NCBI GenBank assembly: GCA_903844645.1
Contig: CAIMUP010000138.1
Location: 1-59,937 of the forward strand
Direction: 5' to 3'
Source: an uncultured Bacteroidota bacterium
GTDB taxonomy: Bacteria; Bacteroidota; Bacteroidia; AKYH767-A; JABDAW01
DNA: 59,937 bases
Shown here: positions 1 through 8,113 of the stretch, one piece after another
How the letters are laid out: each line of letters starts with the position of its first letter
Numbering within the stretch: the first letter of the stretch is position 1
Made by a program: the position numbers and the translations under genes
Notes under the pieces: generated by a model
Told to the model about the DNA's origin: nothing
Seen by the model: the letters and a program-made list of their open reading frames with translations, nothing else
Database searches by the model: none

Positions 1-168
1 ATTCAGATTTTTGGAAAACCTATTCAGATTTTTGGAAAACCTATTCAGATTTTTGGAAAACCTATTCAGATTTTTGGAAAACCTATTCAGATTTTTGGAA
101 AACCTATTCAGATTTTTGGAAAACCTATTCAGATTTTTGGGAAACCTATTCAGATTTTTGGAAAAAGG
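1..168. repeat. 21-bp tandem array 1 (8 units)
   Basis: Eight consecutive 21-bp units start at 1, 22, 43, 64, 85, 106, 127 and 148. The unit begins ATTCAGATTTTTGG and ends AAAACCT. Copies are identical except for one A-to-G change in unit 7 and a decayed end in unit 8. The array touches the left edge of the window and may continue outside. There are no spacers, so it is not CRISPR. Because 21 is a multiple of 3, it reads as an open heptapeptide repeat, but nothing else suggests translation. Bases 169-336 after it hold no recognisable gene. Confidence 0.97.
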
Positions 169-336
169 CTTCCCAATAGAACTGAAGGGCTGCATCCCGA
201 CTCTGAAGGTCTCGTGGATTCGGAGACGGAATATGATTTCGTATGATTTTGATTCATCATTGTATTGTGATAGCGACCTTTTGGGAGCTGCAACAATACA
301 ATGATGAGGATTATGAAAGAAAAAATTCAGGAACTT

Positions 337-1917
337 TTACTCGATACTTTTTCCTTCCCTATTAATATTGATAATAGTCTCGGTATTGTTCTGAACATCT
401 ATCACGACGATGGCTTTTCCTTTGATAAAAGGGTAGGCATTGTAGTAAGCCGGCTTAATAACCAATGCCCCGTTGGCATCCATGTATCCCCATTTGCCAT
501 TGACCTTTACGGCTGCCAGTCCTTCAGAGAAATCTTTGGTTTCCTCCATCCTTTTATCCGTAATCGGATGTCCGTTTTGGTCAATAAAGCTTGGTATTCC
601 ATTAATTTTTACCCTCGCAAATCCGCCCTCATACTCGTTTGCGGCATCGAAGATAGGGTTGGCAATAATTTTTCCTTTATTAGATATAAAACCAAATTTT
701 CTGCCGCCGCCGTAGTGGGTAATGATCGAAAAACCATTGGTAAATTTGGAAAGGAAATCGTATTCAGGCGGAATTATAACGGCTCCGGTGGTATTGATAT
801 AGCCATATTTGGAATTTAATCTCACCTTCGCCAAGCCGCCTATGAAGTCCTCCACTTCCTCATACTTTGCCGGAATAATTAGTTCGTTTTTTTGATTAAT
901 GAATCCCCAATAATTATTTTTTTTAACCGCAGCGAGGCTATTGGTATACGTTCGCAGTTCGTCGTACATCGGCTCGATGATAATTTTACCCGTAGAATCC
1001 ATCAACCCATACTTATTATGGATGGCGAAGAAAGAAATCCCATCGGCGAACTCATCCAGAACATCATATTTAAGAGGAATCACGAACTTCCCTGCCTTAT
1101 TCATGAATCCCCATTTATCATTTTGCTTTACGCGAGCCATTCCGTTGGAAAAATGATCCGCTTCCGCAAATTGGTATGGGATAATAAGTTTATTTAATGT
1201 GTCCAGGAAGCCCTTTTTAGTATCTTCTTCGCGGCGGATCATACCTTCGGAACATTCTAATGCCTCGTCATTATCTATCGGTATAAGTTCTTTGCCCAGG
1301 CGATTAATAAGCCCGTATTTTCCCTTTAATTGCACGATAGAAGTACCATTTTTAAAGCCATATACTATGTCATATTTCGGTTCTATAACCCATTCTCCTT
1401 TGCGATTAATGAACCCCGTCTTATCCTTAATGGTTGCATCGGCAAGACCTTCAGCAAACTCCCCGATGGCATCGAATTTCGGTTTGATTTCATAGTTGCC
1501 ATTGATATTTATATAGCCATATTTCTGTTTGTGTTTCACCTTCGCCAATCCCTGTTCAAAACTAAAGGCTTCCTCATACCAATCGAGGAATAATATCTTG
1601 CCATCTTTGTTAATATAGTTGAATTTCCCGTCGAGGCATACCACCGCGCGGTCATTGCTAAAAGATTCTACGAAATCGTACTTGGCAGGCAGGACTATGT
1701 GTCCAGAAATATCAATAAAACCCCATTTATAATTGGAATAACTAACCACTACGGCGGCGAGGTTATTAGAAAACGGGAGGGCTTCATCGAATTGCGGCTC
1801 GAGGAGTATGATTTCGCGGTTTTTGTAACCATATTTTCCGTTCTCTTGATACGGAATCTGGGAAAAGGAAATGGAAAAAAGGAAAAAGGAAATCAGGAGG
1901 CAAAATATTTTCATCAT
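337..1917 (-). CDS. Secreted WG-repeat protein
   Basis: This 526-residue protein starts with a signal peptide (MMKIFCLLISFFLFSISFSQ), so it is exported. The rest is about 14 tandem WG (KWG) repeats of 35-37 residues, each resembling KYGYIN..G..IIPPKYD....F, with typical cores such as KWGFID, KYGYIN and KWGYMD. WG repeats are predicted beta-rich structural or binding modules of unknown role, common in Bacteroidota envelopes. I see no catalytic motif. The gene follows manC by 12 bp on the same strand, so the two are probably co-transcribed, which may mean only shared expression. The family assignment is firm; the function is unknown. Confidence 0.9.
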   Translation of the reverse strand: MMKIFCLLISFFLFSISFSQIPYQENGKYGYKNREIILLEPQFDEALPFSNNLAAVVVSYSNYKWGFIDISGHIVLPAKYDFVESFSNDRAVVCLDGKFNYINKDGKILFLDWYEEAFSFEQGLAKVKHKQKYGYININGNYEIKPKFDAIGEFAEGLADATIKDKTGFINRKGEWVIEPKYDIVYGFKNGTSIVQLKGKYGLINRLGKELIPIDNDEALECSEGMIRREEDTKKGFLDTLNKLIIPYQFAEADHFSNGMARVKQNDKWGFMNKAGKFVIPLKYDVLDEFADGISFFAIHNKYGLMDSTGKIIIEPMYDELRTYTNSLAAVKKNNYWGFINQKNELIIPAKYEEVEDFIGGLAKVRLNSKYGYINTTGAVIIPPEYDFLSKFTNGFSIITHYGGGRKFGFISNKGKIIANPIFDAANEYEGGFARVKINGIPSFIDQNGHPITDKRMEETKDFSEGLAAVKVNGKWGYMDANGALVIKPAYYNAYPFIKGKAIVVIDVQNNTETIININREGKSIE

Positions 1918-1929
1918 TCCTGAAGGATT

Positions 1930-3012
1930 TTAGATAAATTTATCGCCTTTGTTCTTCTTAACATCGCTAACGAATTGCCTGATTTGCTGCTCGTCTTGCT
2001 TTTTACAGACTAATAATATGTTATCCGATTCGACTACGATATAATCATCCAAACCTTGTAACACGACCAGCTTATTTTTAGGAACATTAACGACATTGTT
2101 ATGGCTATCGTAAGTCATTACATTGTTTCCTACGATGGCGTTACCATTATTATCCTTGGCACTATGTTCATATTGCGAACCCCATGTCCCAAGGTCGGTC
2201 CAGCCTATATCCGCCGCCAAAACATAGACATTATCCGCCTTTTCCATTACGCCATAATCAATAGATATATTCATACTTTGGGCATAAGCTTCTTTTATAA
2301 AATTACTTTCATCATCGGTGAAGTACATGGTACTTCCTTCCGAGAAAATGGCATGCAATTCGGGCATATACTTCTTAAAAGCGGCATCAATACTATGAGC
2401 ATTCCAGATATTGATTCCTGAATTCCATAAAAACTCTTCGCTATGCAAAAAAAACTTAGCCAATTCGGCATCGGGCTTTTCAGTAAATGCTTTTACCTTA
2501 CAAATGCGGTCTGCTTTATTCTTGTTTTCGATGAATTGGATATACCCATAACCGGTATCTGGTCGGCTTGGCTGAATCCCGATAGACAATAAACAATCGT
2601 GGGTATCAGTAAAGTTTAAAGCAGTATGAACCGCCTCCACAAAGGCATCTTCTTTGGTAATTAAATGATCAGACGGGGCTACAATGATATTGGCATCGGC
2701 ATCTTTTTGCATAATTTTATAGGTAGCATAAGCGATGCAGGGCGCGGTGTTACGCCGAACCGGTTCTCCCAATATATTTTCCGAAGCAAGGTCTGGCAGT
2801 TGTTTTAATACCAGATCTTTATAGGTATCATTCGTTACAACATAGATATTTTCTTGAGGGCAAATCTTCAAAAACCGTTCATAAGTCTGCTGCAGCAACG
2901 TCTTCCCGATGCCGAGCATATCAATGAATTGTTTTGGATGAGAAGTTCGGCTCATAGGCCAAAAGCGGCTGCCGATTCCTCCTGCCATGATGATACAATA
3001 GTTATTCTTCAT
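1930..3012 (-). CDS. manC: Mannose-1-phosphate guanylyltransferase
   Basis: This enzyme makes GDP-mannose from mannose-1-phosphate and GTP, a precursor of fucose, rhamnose and mannose units in surface polysaccharides. The nucleotidyltransferase signature lies at residues 10-29 (AGGIGSRFWPMSRTSHPKQF). Further family motifs are PVRRNTAPCIAYA, VAPSDHLI, FTEKPD and WNSGIN. At 360 residues it is the short, monofunctional form without the phosphomannose-isomerase cupin domain of long ManC proteins. It is first in a leftward pair with the WG-repeat gene. A Bacteroidota promoter lies about 30 bp upstream. No defects are visible. Confidence 0.93.
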   Translation of the reverse strand: MKNNYCIIMAGGIGSRFWPMSRTSHPKQFIDMLGIGKTLLQQTYERFLKICPQENIYVVTNDTYKDLVLKQLPDLASENILGEPVRRNTAPCIAYATYKIMQKDADANIIVAPSDHLITKEDAFVEAVHTALNFTDTHDCLLSIGIQPSRPDTGYGYIQFIENKNKADRICKVKAFTEKPDAELAKFFLHSEEFLWNSGINIWNAHSIDAAFKKYMPELHAIFSEGSTMYFTDDESNFIKEAYAQSMNISIDYGVMEKADNVYVLAADIGWTDLGTWGSQYEHSAKDNNGNAIVGNNVMTYDSHNNVVNVPKNKLVVLQGLDDYIVVESDNILLVCKKQDEQQIRQFVSDVKKNKGDKFI

Positions 3013-3043
3013 TCTATTTTCAATAGTCTTTTTTTAAGCGGGC

Positions 3044-3052
3044 GCAAAACTA
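3044..3052 (-). promoter_or_regulatory. Promoter -7 element of manC
   Basis: The minus strand reads TAGTTTTGC, a match to the Bacteroidota sigma-A -7 consensus TAnnTTTGC, 32 bp before the manC start codon. It lies about 50 bp from array 2. Confidence 0.6.
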
Positions 3053-3102
3053 TAAAAAGAATCCTAATTCTATCTCCTTATAAATAGCATCCCAAATAGA
3101 AA

Positions 3103-3302
3103 ACCACATGCAGTTCGATGCGAAACACATGTTGTTCGATGCGAAACACATGTTGTTTGATGCGAAACACATGTTCTTCGATGCGAAACACATGTTGTTT
3201 GATGCGAAACACATGTTCTTCGATGCGAAACACATGTTGTTCGATGCGAAACACATGTTGTTCGATACGAAACACATGTTGTTTGATGCGAAACACATGT
3301 TG
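3103..3302. repeat. 21-bp tandem array 2 (9 units plus a partial)
   Basis: Nine full units run from 3114 to 3302, preceded by half a unit. The unit carries TTCGATGCGAA (inverted repeat TTCG/CGAA) followed by ACACATGTTG, so each has two small dyads. Units alternate in details (TTCG or TTTG, ending GTTG or GTTC), which gives a partial 42-bp higher-order pattern between 3135 and 3239. The array lies between the divergent promoters of manC and trxA. Confidence 0.97.
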
Positions 3303-3408
3303 TTTCCACTCCTTATATATAGGGGCGCATTTCGGGGAATAATAAAAGGGCTGGGGAGGGATTCACAGGGAATGGACAGTTATAGTTCCCGATTATCTCC
3401 CGATTTCG

Positions 3409-3417
3409 TATTTTTGC
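3409..3417 (+). promoter_or_regulatory. Promoter -7 element of trxA
   Basis: TATTTTTGC matches TAnnTTTGC and lies 22 bp before the trxA ATG. It probably drives trxA and the DUF58 gene. Confidence 0.65.
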
Positions 3418-3439
3418 AGCCAATTAAATATATAAAATT

Positions 3440-3757
3440 ATGGCATTAGAATTAACAGACGCCAACTTCGAGGAGTTGGTTTTAAAATCAGATAAGCCCG
3501 TCCTGGTGGATTTCTGGGCAGTATGGTGCGGTCCCTGCCGAATGGTAGGACCGATCGTGGAAGAAATGGCGAAAGAATACGGCGACAAAGCCGTTATCGG
3601 TAAGATGGATGTGGATAGCAACCCGAATGTTTCCATCCAATTCGGCATTAGAAACATCCCTGCTTTGTTGTTTTTCAAAGACGGAAAAGTGGTGGACAAA
3701 CAAATCGGAGCCGTGCCAAAGAAGGTGTTGGTAGATAAGCTGAACGCCCAACTGTAA
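3440..3757 (+). CDS. trxA: Thioredoxin
   Basis: A 105-residue thioredoxin, the usual length for this cytoplasmic disulfide reductase. The active site WCGPC is at residues 29-33 and the cis-proline (RNIPA) at residue 74. DFWA before the active site and the F-x-x-G-K turn after the cis-proline are also typical. No signal peptide is present. The start follows a clear -7 element. The DUF58 gene begins 7 bp after the stop in the same frame, so the two form an operon. Confidence 0.96.
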   Translation: MALELTDANFEELVLKSDKPVLVDFWAVWCGPCRMVGPIVEEMAKEYGDKAVIGKMDVDSNPNVSIQFGIRNIPALLFFKDGKVVDKQIGAVPKKVLVDKLNAQL

Positions 3758-3763
3758 TAAGGT

Positions 3764-4696
3764 TTGGAACAAGAGATTAACAGTCAAAGAATCCAGGAGT
3801 TCTCTCACCTCGAGCTGATTGCAAAGCAGGTGGTGGAGGGATTTATCACGGGTTTGCATAAGAGTCCTTTTCATGGATTCTCTGTGGAATTTGCCGAGCA
3901 TCGCTTGTATAATACCGGCGAATCTACGAAGCATATTGATTGGAAACTCTTCGGCAGGACAGAGAAATTATTCACCAAGCGGTATGAAGAAGAAACCAAT
4001 CTTCGCTGCCAGATAGTGATTGATAATTCCTCTTCGATGTATTATCCTGAATTGAAGAAGCCTTCTTTGGATAGTTTGAATAAAATAAGTTTCTCGGTGT
4101 ATGCTGCTGCTGCGTTGATCTATTTATTAAAGAAACAACGGGATGCCGTGGGCTTGAGTATTTTCTCTGATAGTGTGGAATTGCAGACCGCAGCAAGGTC
4201 TTCTTCCGTGCATCAGAAGATGATGTTCTATGAATTGGAAAAGCTGTTATCGAATATTGATCGCCCCATGAAGCGGACTTTTGCCGCGACTGCTTTGCAT
4301 CAGATCGCAGAGAATATCTCGAAGCGATCGCTGGTAATTCTCTTCTCCGACATGATGGATGATGCCGAAAATACCGAGGAATTATTCTCTGCCATGCAGC
4401 ATTTAAAGCACAATAAACACGAAGTAATCCTCTTCCATACCATAGATCGGAAGCACGAAATAGATTTTAATTTCGAGAATCGTCCTTATCTTTTCATTGA
4501 TGTCGAGACCGGAGAGAAGGTAAAAGTCCACACCAACGAAGTAAAAGATAATTACATAGCAGCGATGGCAAAGTACCGCCACGACTTGATTCTGCGCTGT
4601 GGTCAGTATCGGATAGACTTCGTCGAAGCGGATATTAACGAGGGTTTCAAACAGATTTTATTGCCCTATCTCATCAAGCGAGAAAGGCTGCATTAA
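3764..4696 (+). CDS. DUF58 domain protein (vWA-like)
   Basis: This 310-residue protein belongs to the DUF58 family. Its features are the N-terminal HLELIA....G, G.....H.IDWK...R......KRYEEE and then a vWA-like fold with a MIDAS motif DNSSS at residues 87-91. DUF58 proteins usually work beside MoxR-type AAA ATPases, but none is nearby. The only possible start is TTG at 3764: the frame is the same as trxA and is closed by two TAA codons at 3755-3760, and the next ATG is at residue 92. The TTG start, 7 bp after trxA, implies translational coupling. The next feature downstream is tRNA-Asp. Confidence 0.88.
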   Translation: MEQEINSQRIQEFSHLELIAKQVVEGFITGLHKSPFHGFSVEFAEHRLYNTGESTKHIDWKLFGRTEKLFTKRYEEETNLRCQIVIDNSSSMYYPELKKPSLDSLNKISFSVYAAAALIYLLKKQRDAVGLSIFSDSVELQTAARSSSVHQKMMFYELEKLLSNIDRPMKRTFAATALHQIAENISKRSLVILFSDMMDDAENTEELFSAMQHLKHNKHEVILFHTIDRKHEIDFNFENRPYLFIDVETGEKVKVHTNEVKDNYIAAMAKYRHDLILRCGQYRIDFVEADINEGFKQILLPYLIKRERLH

Positions 4697-4739
4697 GATA
4701 TATCTTTTCAATTCCTTTGGTGGTTCAATAAATAAAGTG

Positions 4740-4748
4740 TATTTTTGC
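4740..4748 (+). promoter_or_regulatory. Promoter -7 element of tRNA-Asp
   Basis: TATTTTTGC, a perfect TAnnTTTGC match, lies 38 bp upstream of the mature tRNA end. Confidence 0.6.
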
Positions 4749-4786
4749 AGCCCCAAAAAAGTTCTTTACATTTTATAAAACAAAAC

Positions 4787-4860
4787 GGTTCGGTAGTTCA
4801 GCTGGTTAGAATACATGCCTGTCACGCATGGGGTCGCGGGTTCGAGTCCCGTCCGGACCG
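4787..4860 (+). tRNA. tRNA-Asp (GTC)
   Basis: A 74-nt cloverleaf. Acceptor arm GGTTCGG pairs with CCGGACC with one G-U pair. The D arm contains AGTTCAGCTGGTTAGAAT, the anticodon loop CTGTCAC gives GTC, and the T arm GCGGGTTCGAGTCCCGT is standard. The discriminator is G; CCA is not encoded. The 3' end abuts the genomic island and is the likely integration site. I found no second copy of the tRNA 3' end at the far side of the island. Confidence 0.96.
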
Positions 4861-4874
4861 CTCACAATGGTTAG

Positions 4875-4909
4875 AAAGCGTTGTATATCAAGTATATACG
4901 ACGCTTTTT
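4875..4909 (+). terminator. Terminator after tRNA-Asp
   Basis: A 14-bp stem (4875-4888 with 4894-4907, one G-U pair) with a 5-nt loop, followed by a T-rich tail. It is a strong intrinsic terminator. Confidence 0.85.
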
Positions 4910-4917
4910 ATTTTTAA

Positions 4918-5107
4918 GGTTACACTATGGGTTACACCAAATCCCTTGTTGCTAATGTATAAATATACAATATCAAAGTGCTTGAAAGCCTGATTCTACA
5001 AGGTTTTCTGAACATATATAGATATTTTTATGCAGTTATAATAGAAACTATTTACAGTAAATAGTATAACTATAAAGTGCTTGAAAGCCTTATTCTACAA
5101 GGGTTTG
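4918..5107. repeat. att-like region with direct repeats and a palindrome
   Basis: GGTTACAC occurs twice, at 4919-4926 and 4930-4937. A direct repeat of about 33 bp (core AAAGTGCTTGAAAGCCT then ATTCTACAAGG) occurs at 4975-5007 and 5074-5106. Between its copies is a palindrome, ACTATTTAC-A-GTAAATAGT, at 5047-5065, flanked by GTTATA and TATAAC. This resembles the arm-site region of a tyrosine-integrase attachment site; that role is inferred from position beside the tRNA. Confidence 0.55.
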
Positions 5108-5774
5108 AGAACACTTGATAATAATTTTTTGGTATCTTTTAAGGATACATAGGAATAAAAAAAAATGTTGAAGGAGATAAGATAATTGTAATAACATAGT
5201 TGCTTAGAAAACATATCCGGCATTGATCTATCAAGAACAAACGAATGATAAAAGCCCTAAGATAAAGGAAAGTGAACATACAATAAAGAAATCTTTAGTA
5301 GTTTTTTCACTGGAACTAAAGTAATTTCAAGCATGATGTTTATCTTTATGAACCTATCAAACTCGATTAGGATACCCCAAATAAAAAGTAATACCAGAAT
5401 CCTCAAGCTCATAAAAGAAAAGCCATGAATACAAACATAGGAAACAAACATTCATTAAAGAAAGAACCTTTTGTATGTTTTACTCCGGTTCTAATTCGAT
5501 TCAAAAAACTTTGTTCTTGGTTTTAATAATGACAAAAGATATTTCAGAAGGGGCGGCACAAAGAACTTGACGGGGGCGATTCCAAAAGCCCTGCAAATGC
5601 TCCAAAAGGGGCTATATTACTCCACATTTACACCTAATAATAAAATCATAATATTGCCGCCTGCGGTTCGGCAATTTGCGTTTTCCTTTCAAAATAAGGG
5701 GGTGCATAATGCGGTAAGTAACTTCACTATCAATCCAAATATCCGCTATAATTTCTCATCCCAATTTTTATTCG
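5108..5774. other. Gene-free stretch
   Basis: AT-rich sequence with no convincing gene. One 64-codon minus-strand frame (5257-5451) has no family resemblance or promoter. At 5654-5672 there is a short hairpin, TTGCCG....CGGCAA. Confidence 0.4.
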
Positions 5775-5783
5775 TAACTTTGC
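5775..5783 (+). promoter_or_regulatory. Promoter -7 element of the first small HTH gene
   Basis: TAACTTTGC, a perfect TAnnTTTGC match, ends only 3 bp before the ATG at 5787. Transcription would begin at or within a few bases of the start codon, so the mRNA should be leaderless or nearly so. Confidence 0.65.
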
Positions 5784-5786
5784 AGA

Positions 5787-6056
5787 ATGGAAACACAACA
5801 AATTCAAACTGACTTTTGTCAAAATGTCTGTAAAGGGTTCTTGTTATACTGCAATGACAATAGGATAAATATCACTAAATTATTTGATAGGTCAAAAGGC
5901 AAACTTTCTAAACAATCCGTTTATGCTGTTGCAAGGGGTTCTAAAAAGTATCTTTCTACAATTGCTCTATGTTACCTTGCAGAACTTCTAAAATTCAATA
6001 CACCAACTATCTTTGAACAATATTATCTAAATTCTAAAGTAACTAATAGCTACTAA
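5787..6056 (+). CDS. Small HTH-like protein, paralogue A
   Basis: 89 residues. The middle, KGKLSKQSVYAVARGSKKYL, followed by a YLAELL helix, resembles a Cro/C1-type helix-turn-helix: helix, turn, recognition helix with SKQSVY, then a short glycine turn. The next gene downstream is a paralogue sharing the same pattern (K.K.S.Q..Y....G...YL....I.YLA). Probably a DNA-binding regulator of the element. It has a very strong promoter match with essentially no 5' leader. Target and ligand are unknown. Confidence 0.6.
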   Translation: METQQIQTDFCQNVCKGFLLYCNDNRINITKLFDRSKGKLSKQSVYAVARGSKKYLSTIALCYLAELLKFNTPTIFEQYYLNSKVTNSY

Positions 6057-6142
6057 TTAGGTTGCTTATTCGTCCTCCCCCTTCCTTGAACTATTTTTTT
6101 ACATCAAGTTTGTATAAAGTTAAATAATCTAAAATCATAATA

Positions 6143-6151
6143 TTGTTTTGC
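6143..6151 (+). promoter_or_regulatory. Promoter -7 element of the second small HTH gene
   Basis: TTGTTTTGC, one mismatch from TAnnTTTGC, ends 4 bp before the ATG at 6156. Like its neighbour this predicts an almost leaderless mRNA. Confidence 0.45.
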
Positions 6152-6155
6152 AGCA

Positions 6156-6428
6156 ATGAAAATAACCCCAGGAGAAAAGAAATTACAAACGGAATTTATG
6201 GTCGCTATTGCCACTAATTTTAAACAATGGTGCAAGGATAATAAAATTAGCCTATCAAGTCAATTAAAGGAGAAAGGAAAAGTATCAAGGCAAGCTATTT
6301 ACGATATTATTAATGGAAAAAGAGATTACCTCCCTCCAGTTGCAATATCTTATTTGGCAAGTAAAACTAATCTTTCAATAGGTCAATTAGCTACATATAA
6401 AACTGTAACTAATATTTGTGCAAACTAA
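6156..6428 (+). CDS. Small HTH-like protein, paralogue B
   Basis: 90 residues, paralogous to the gene at 5787. KGKVSRQAIYDIINGKRDYL aligns with the equivalent segment of paralogue A, followed by PPVAISYLA. The spacing of KVSRQAIYDIINGK is that of a Cro/C1 HTH recognition region. The N-terminus is more charged than in paralogue A. It has its own promoter-like element rather than a clear operon arrangement, so the two may be expressed independently. Probably a transcriptional regulator; the target is unknown. Confidence 0.6.
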   Translation: MKITPGEKKLQTEFMVAIATNFKQWCKDNKISLSSQLKEKGKVSRQAIYDIINGKRDYLPPVAISYLASKTNLSIGQLATYKTVTNICAN

Positions 6429-6559
6429 AACAATACTCCCAAAAAAGGGGCATTTGGATATACTTCCATCTTTGCATTCAAAATCAAAAAAGTTCAAAAA
6501 TCAGTAGGGCGGTTTCAGGGAAAGTGGTTTTTCTTATGAAGTGGTGGGGGCTTATAATA

Positions 6560-6571
6560 GGGTACTATCCC
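6560..6571. repeat. GGGTACTATCCC motif, copy 1
   Basis: GGGTACTATCCC followed by CTCTTTC. The same 12-mer recurs at 7085-7096, so copies bracket the gene at 6577-7044. Related sequences on the other strand (GGAATAGTATC at 31721, AGGATAGTGCC at 31763) lie just upstream of the integrase gene. Possible operator or recombinase site. Confidence 0.4.
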
Positions 6572-6576
6572 CTCTT

Positions 6577-7044
6577 TCAGTCGCTTTTTACCTTTAATTT
6601 CTTCCTTCTCTTACCTAACTTTTCAACATCTGAAAAGCGGCGAATCACCTTGTAATATTCATCACTGAAAACTTGCAAAAATTCATTGAATTTTTTAGTT
6701 GTTTTATATGTTCCCTTATCCTTCGTAAAGAAGCCTAAATTTACAAGGTATTGCAGGGAATAATATTGATTGATAGGATTGAATAACCCAACCTTGATTT
6801 GATCTATTTTAAAGGATTCTAACCCTAAAAAATCAACCAATAACAGTAAATCATAATCCCCTTTTTTAGGTCTTAATTTGTATCCATGTAAATTGATTTG
6901 CCTTAATAGGAAATCATGAACTACAAAAGGGTATTTGAAACTTGAAATTGTATCTACTTTTCTTTGATATTGTCCATGAAACTTGGATGAGATTTTAAAA
7001 ACTAAACTGCTGTATTCTTTTGATTGTATAAGTTTGAATGCCAT
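6577..7044 (-). CDS. Hypothetical protein, possible winged helix
   Basis: 155 residues, unrecognised. The N-terminal half is lysine- and aromatic-rich, and the C-terminal half (YSLQYLVNLGFFTKDKGTYKTTKKFNEFL) has the look of a winged-helix recognition helix and wing. A lysine/arginine-rich tail (KLGKRRKKLKVK) could bind nucleic acid. A -7 match (TACCTTTGC on the minus strand, 7065-7073) lies 21 bp upstream, supporting the ATG start. It is flanked by copies of GGGTACTATCCC. The function is not known. Confidence 0.55.
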   Translation of the reverse strand: MAFKLIQSKEYSSLVFKISSKFHGQYQRKVDTISSFKYPFVVHDFLLRQINLHGYKLRPKKGDYDLLLLVDFLGLESFKIDQIKVGLFNPINQYYSLQYLVNLGFFTKDKGTYKTTKKFNEFLQVFSDEYYKVIRRFSDVEKLGKRRKKLKVKSD

Positions 7045-7084
7045 CGTATTTTTTTACATTGTATGCAAAGGTATAATTTTATAC

Positions 7085-7096
7085 GGGTACTATCCC
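7085..7096. repeat. GGGTACTATCCC motif, copy 2
   Basis: Second exact copy of the 12-mer found at 6560-6571, upstream of the gene at 6577-7044 and downstream of the gene at 7125-7427. Confidence 0.4.
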
Positions 7097-7124
7097 AAGT
7101 GTCTTTCGCTCCTTCAAAAAATTA

Positions 7125-7427
7125 TTATAAACCTTCCCTTAATTTTATCAGTTTGTTATATGCTTCTTGAAACTGTCCCTTTCTTTTTAATCCTGATTCT
7201 GTGATTTGATAATACCCTAATTTATCAAGTTGCTTAACCAAACCAAGTTTCATTAATTGCAATAGTTTTTTTCTTATTGAGTATTGACAATATCCAGTCT
7301 TTTGTTGTAGCTCTTTTGTTTTTATACTTCTATCGTCCGGTAACTCCAGCAACATTGGAAGATGCCAATGATGTAAAGCGATCTTGTGACAAGCCCGATC
7401 AAATGTTGTTGTATCGTATAATTGCAT
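7125..7427 (-). CDS. Small winged-helix protein
   Basis: 100 residues from the ATG at 7427. The frame stays open upstream to a TTG at 7505, but that codon lies inside a perfect -7 element (TAACTTTGC on the minus strand, 7502-7510), so the upstream part cannot be translated. The segment LLQLMKLGLVKQLDKLGYYQITESGL is typical of a winged helix: recognition helix, wing (YYQIT), then G-L-x-x-K. Resembles small MarR/PadR-like regulators. It probably regulates island genes; no ligand pocket is evident. Confidence 0.6.
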   Translation of the reverse strand: MQLYDTTTFDRACHKIALHHWHLPMLLELPDDRSIKTKELQQKTGYCQYSIRKKLLQLMKLGLVKQLDKLGYYQITESGLKRKGQFQEAYNKLIKLREGL

Positions 7428-7501
7428 ATTCTCACAACTGTTATATAATATTGTTACCGCAAAACAAGTTAATTGGGATAATCCCTTTCTTAATTGATTT
7501 T

Positions 7502-7510
7502 GCAAAGTTA
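7502..7510 (-). promoter_or_regulatory. Promoter -7 element fixing the start of the 7427 gene
   Basis: The minus strand reads TAACTTTGC, a perfect consensus. It rules out the upstream TTG start and places a leader of about 70 nt before the ATG at 7427. Confidence 0.6.
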
Positions 7511-7656
7511 CAGATTTTCAAATAAAAATTCTTACCTCCTTTTGCAATCCAAAATTAGAGGTTTAGTATGATTATAATTTGATATAATTTATTAATAAAC
7601 CGAAATAGATGAGGGCTTGGTAATGTTTCAGTTTGAATAAAAATTAGATAGAAATT

Positions 7657-8109
7657 CTAAACAGATATTGATTGCAAATATCGCCTATGTTTATATTTAA
7701 CTGCGGTGCTATTACTAAAACAGTCTATAATTGACTTATATTCAAAATCCGTTAAAATTCCAATGACAATATAGTCTTTATTTTCTTTTTCAAAGAAGAA
7801 CTTTAATCTGGTGATTTGATAATCTTCAACTTGAACGCCATATATGAAGGTATCCATATCAAATGCCCAATCAATATCCTTAGTAATAATTTGGTCCTTT
7901 TCAAACATATAGCAATTAAAATTTATGTCATTTATGCAACCATGTTCTCTAACTAAAGATTTTGGTATTATGTCAGTTCTGGTTGGCAAGGATGCAACTA
8001 TCAAATTATCACCATCGCTATATAAAACTATAAAATATTTATTTCTTGCAGTATTGCCATTTTTGAAATAAAATGGGGTAACATAAAAAATAGTGCCTGC
8101 ATTAAACAT
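7657..8109 (-). CDS. Putative toxin paired with a Panacea antitoxin
   Basis: 150 residues. The N-terminus (GTIFYVTPFYFKNGNTARNKYF) followed by IVLYSDGDNLIVASLPT resembles the beta-barrel start of MazF/PemK-like proteins. The gene follows its Panacea-domain partner by 4 bp, the order usual for Panacea systems (antitoxin first). The toxin fold is my inference from pattern; the association with Panacea is direct. If MazF-like, it would cleave RNA, but I cannot point to catalytic residues. A frame starting elsewhere is unlikely because the ATG sits immediately after the partner's stop. Confidence 0.6.
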   Translation of the reverse strand: MFNAGTIFYVTPFYFKNGNTARNKYFIVLYSDGDNLIVASLPTRTDIIPKSLVREHGCINDINFNCYMFEKDQIITKDIDWAFDMDTFIYGVQVEDYQITRLKFFFEKENKDYIVIGILTDFEYKSIIDCFSNSTAVKYKHRRYLQSISV

Positions 8110-8113
8110 ACAC

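Noticed and set aside
301-819. 172-residue frame on the plus strand
   Set aside because: It is the antisense shadow of the WG-repeat gene.
3050-3449. Heptapeptide-repeat proteins encoded in the arrays
   Set aside because: Any tandem repeat of 21 bp without a stop is open in one or more frames. Frames are open on both strands at once, have no consistent start or ribosome signal, and differ between arrays.
5257-5451. 64-residue minus-strand frame
   Set aside because: AT-rich, no promoter, no recognisable family; hydrophobic residues follow from composition.
7125-7505. 126-residue form of the small winged-helix gene
   Set aside because: Its TTG start lies inside the promoter -7 element, so it cannot be transcribed.
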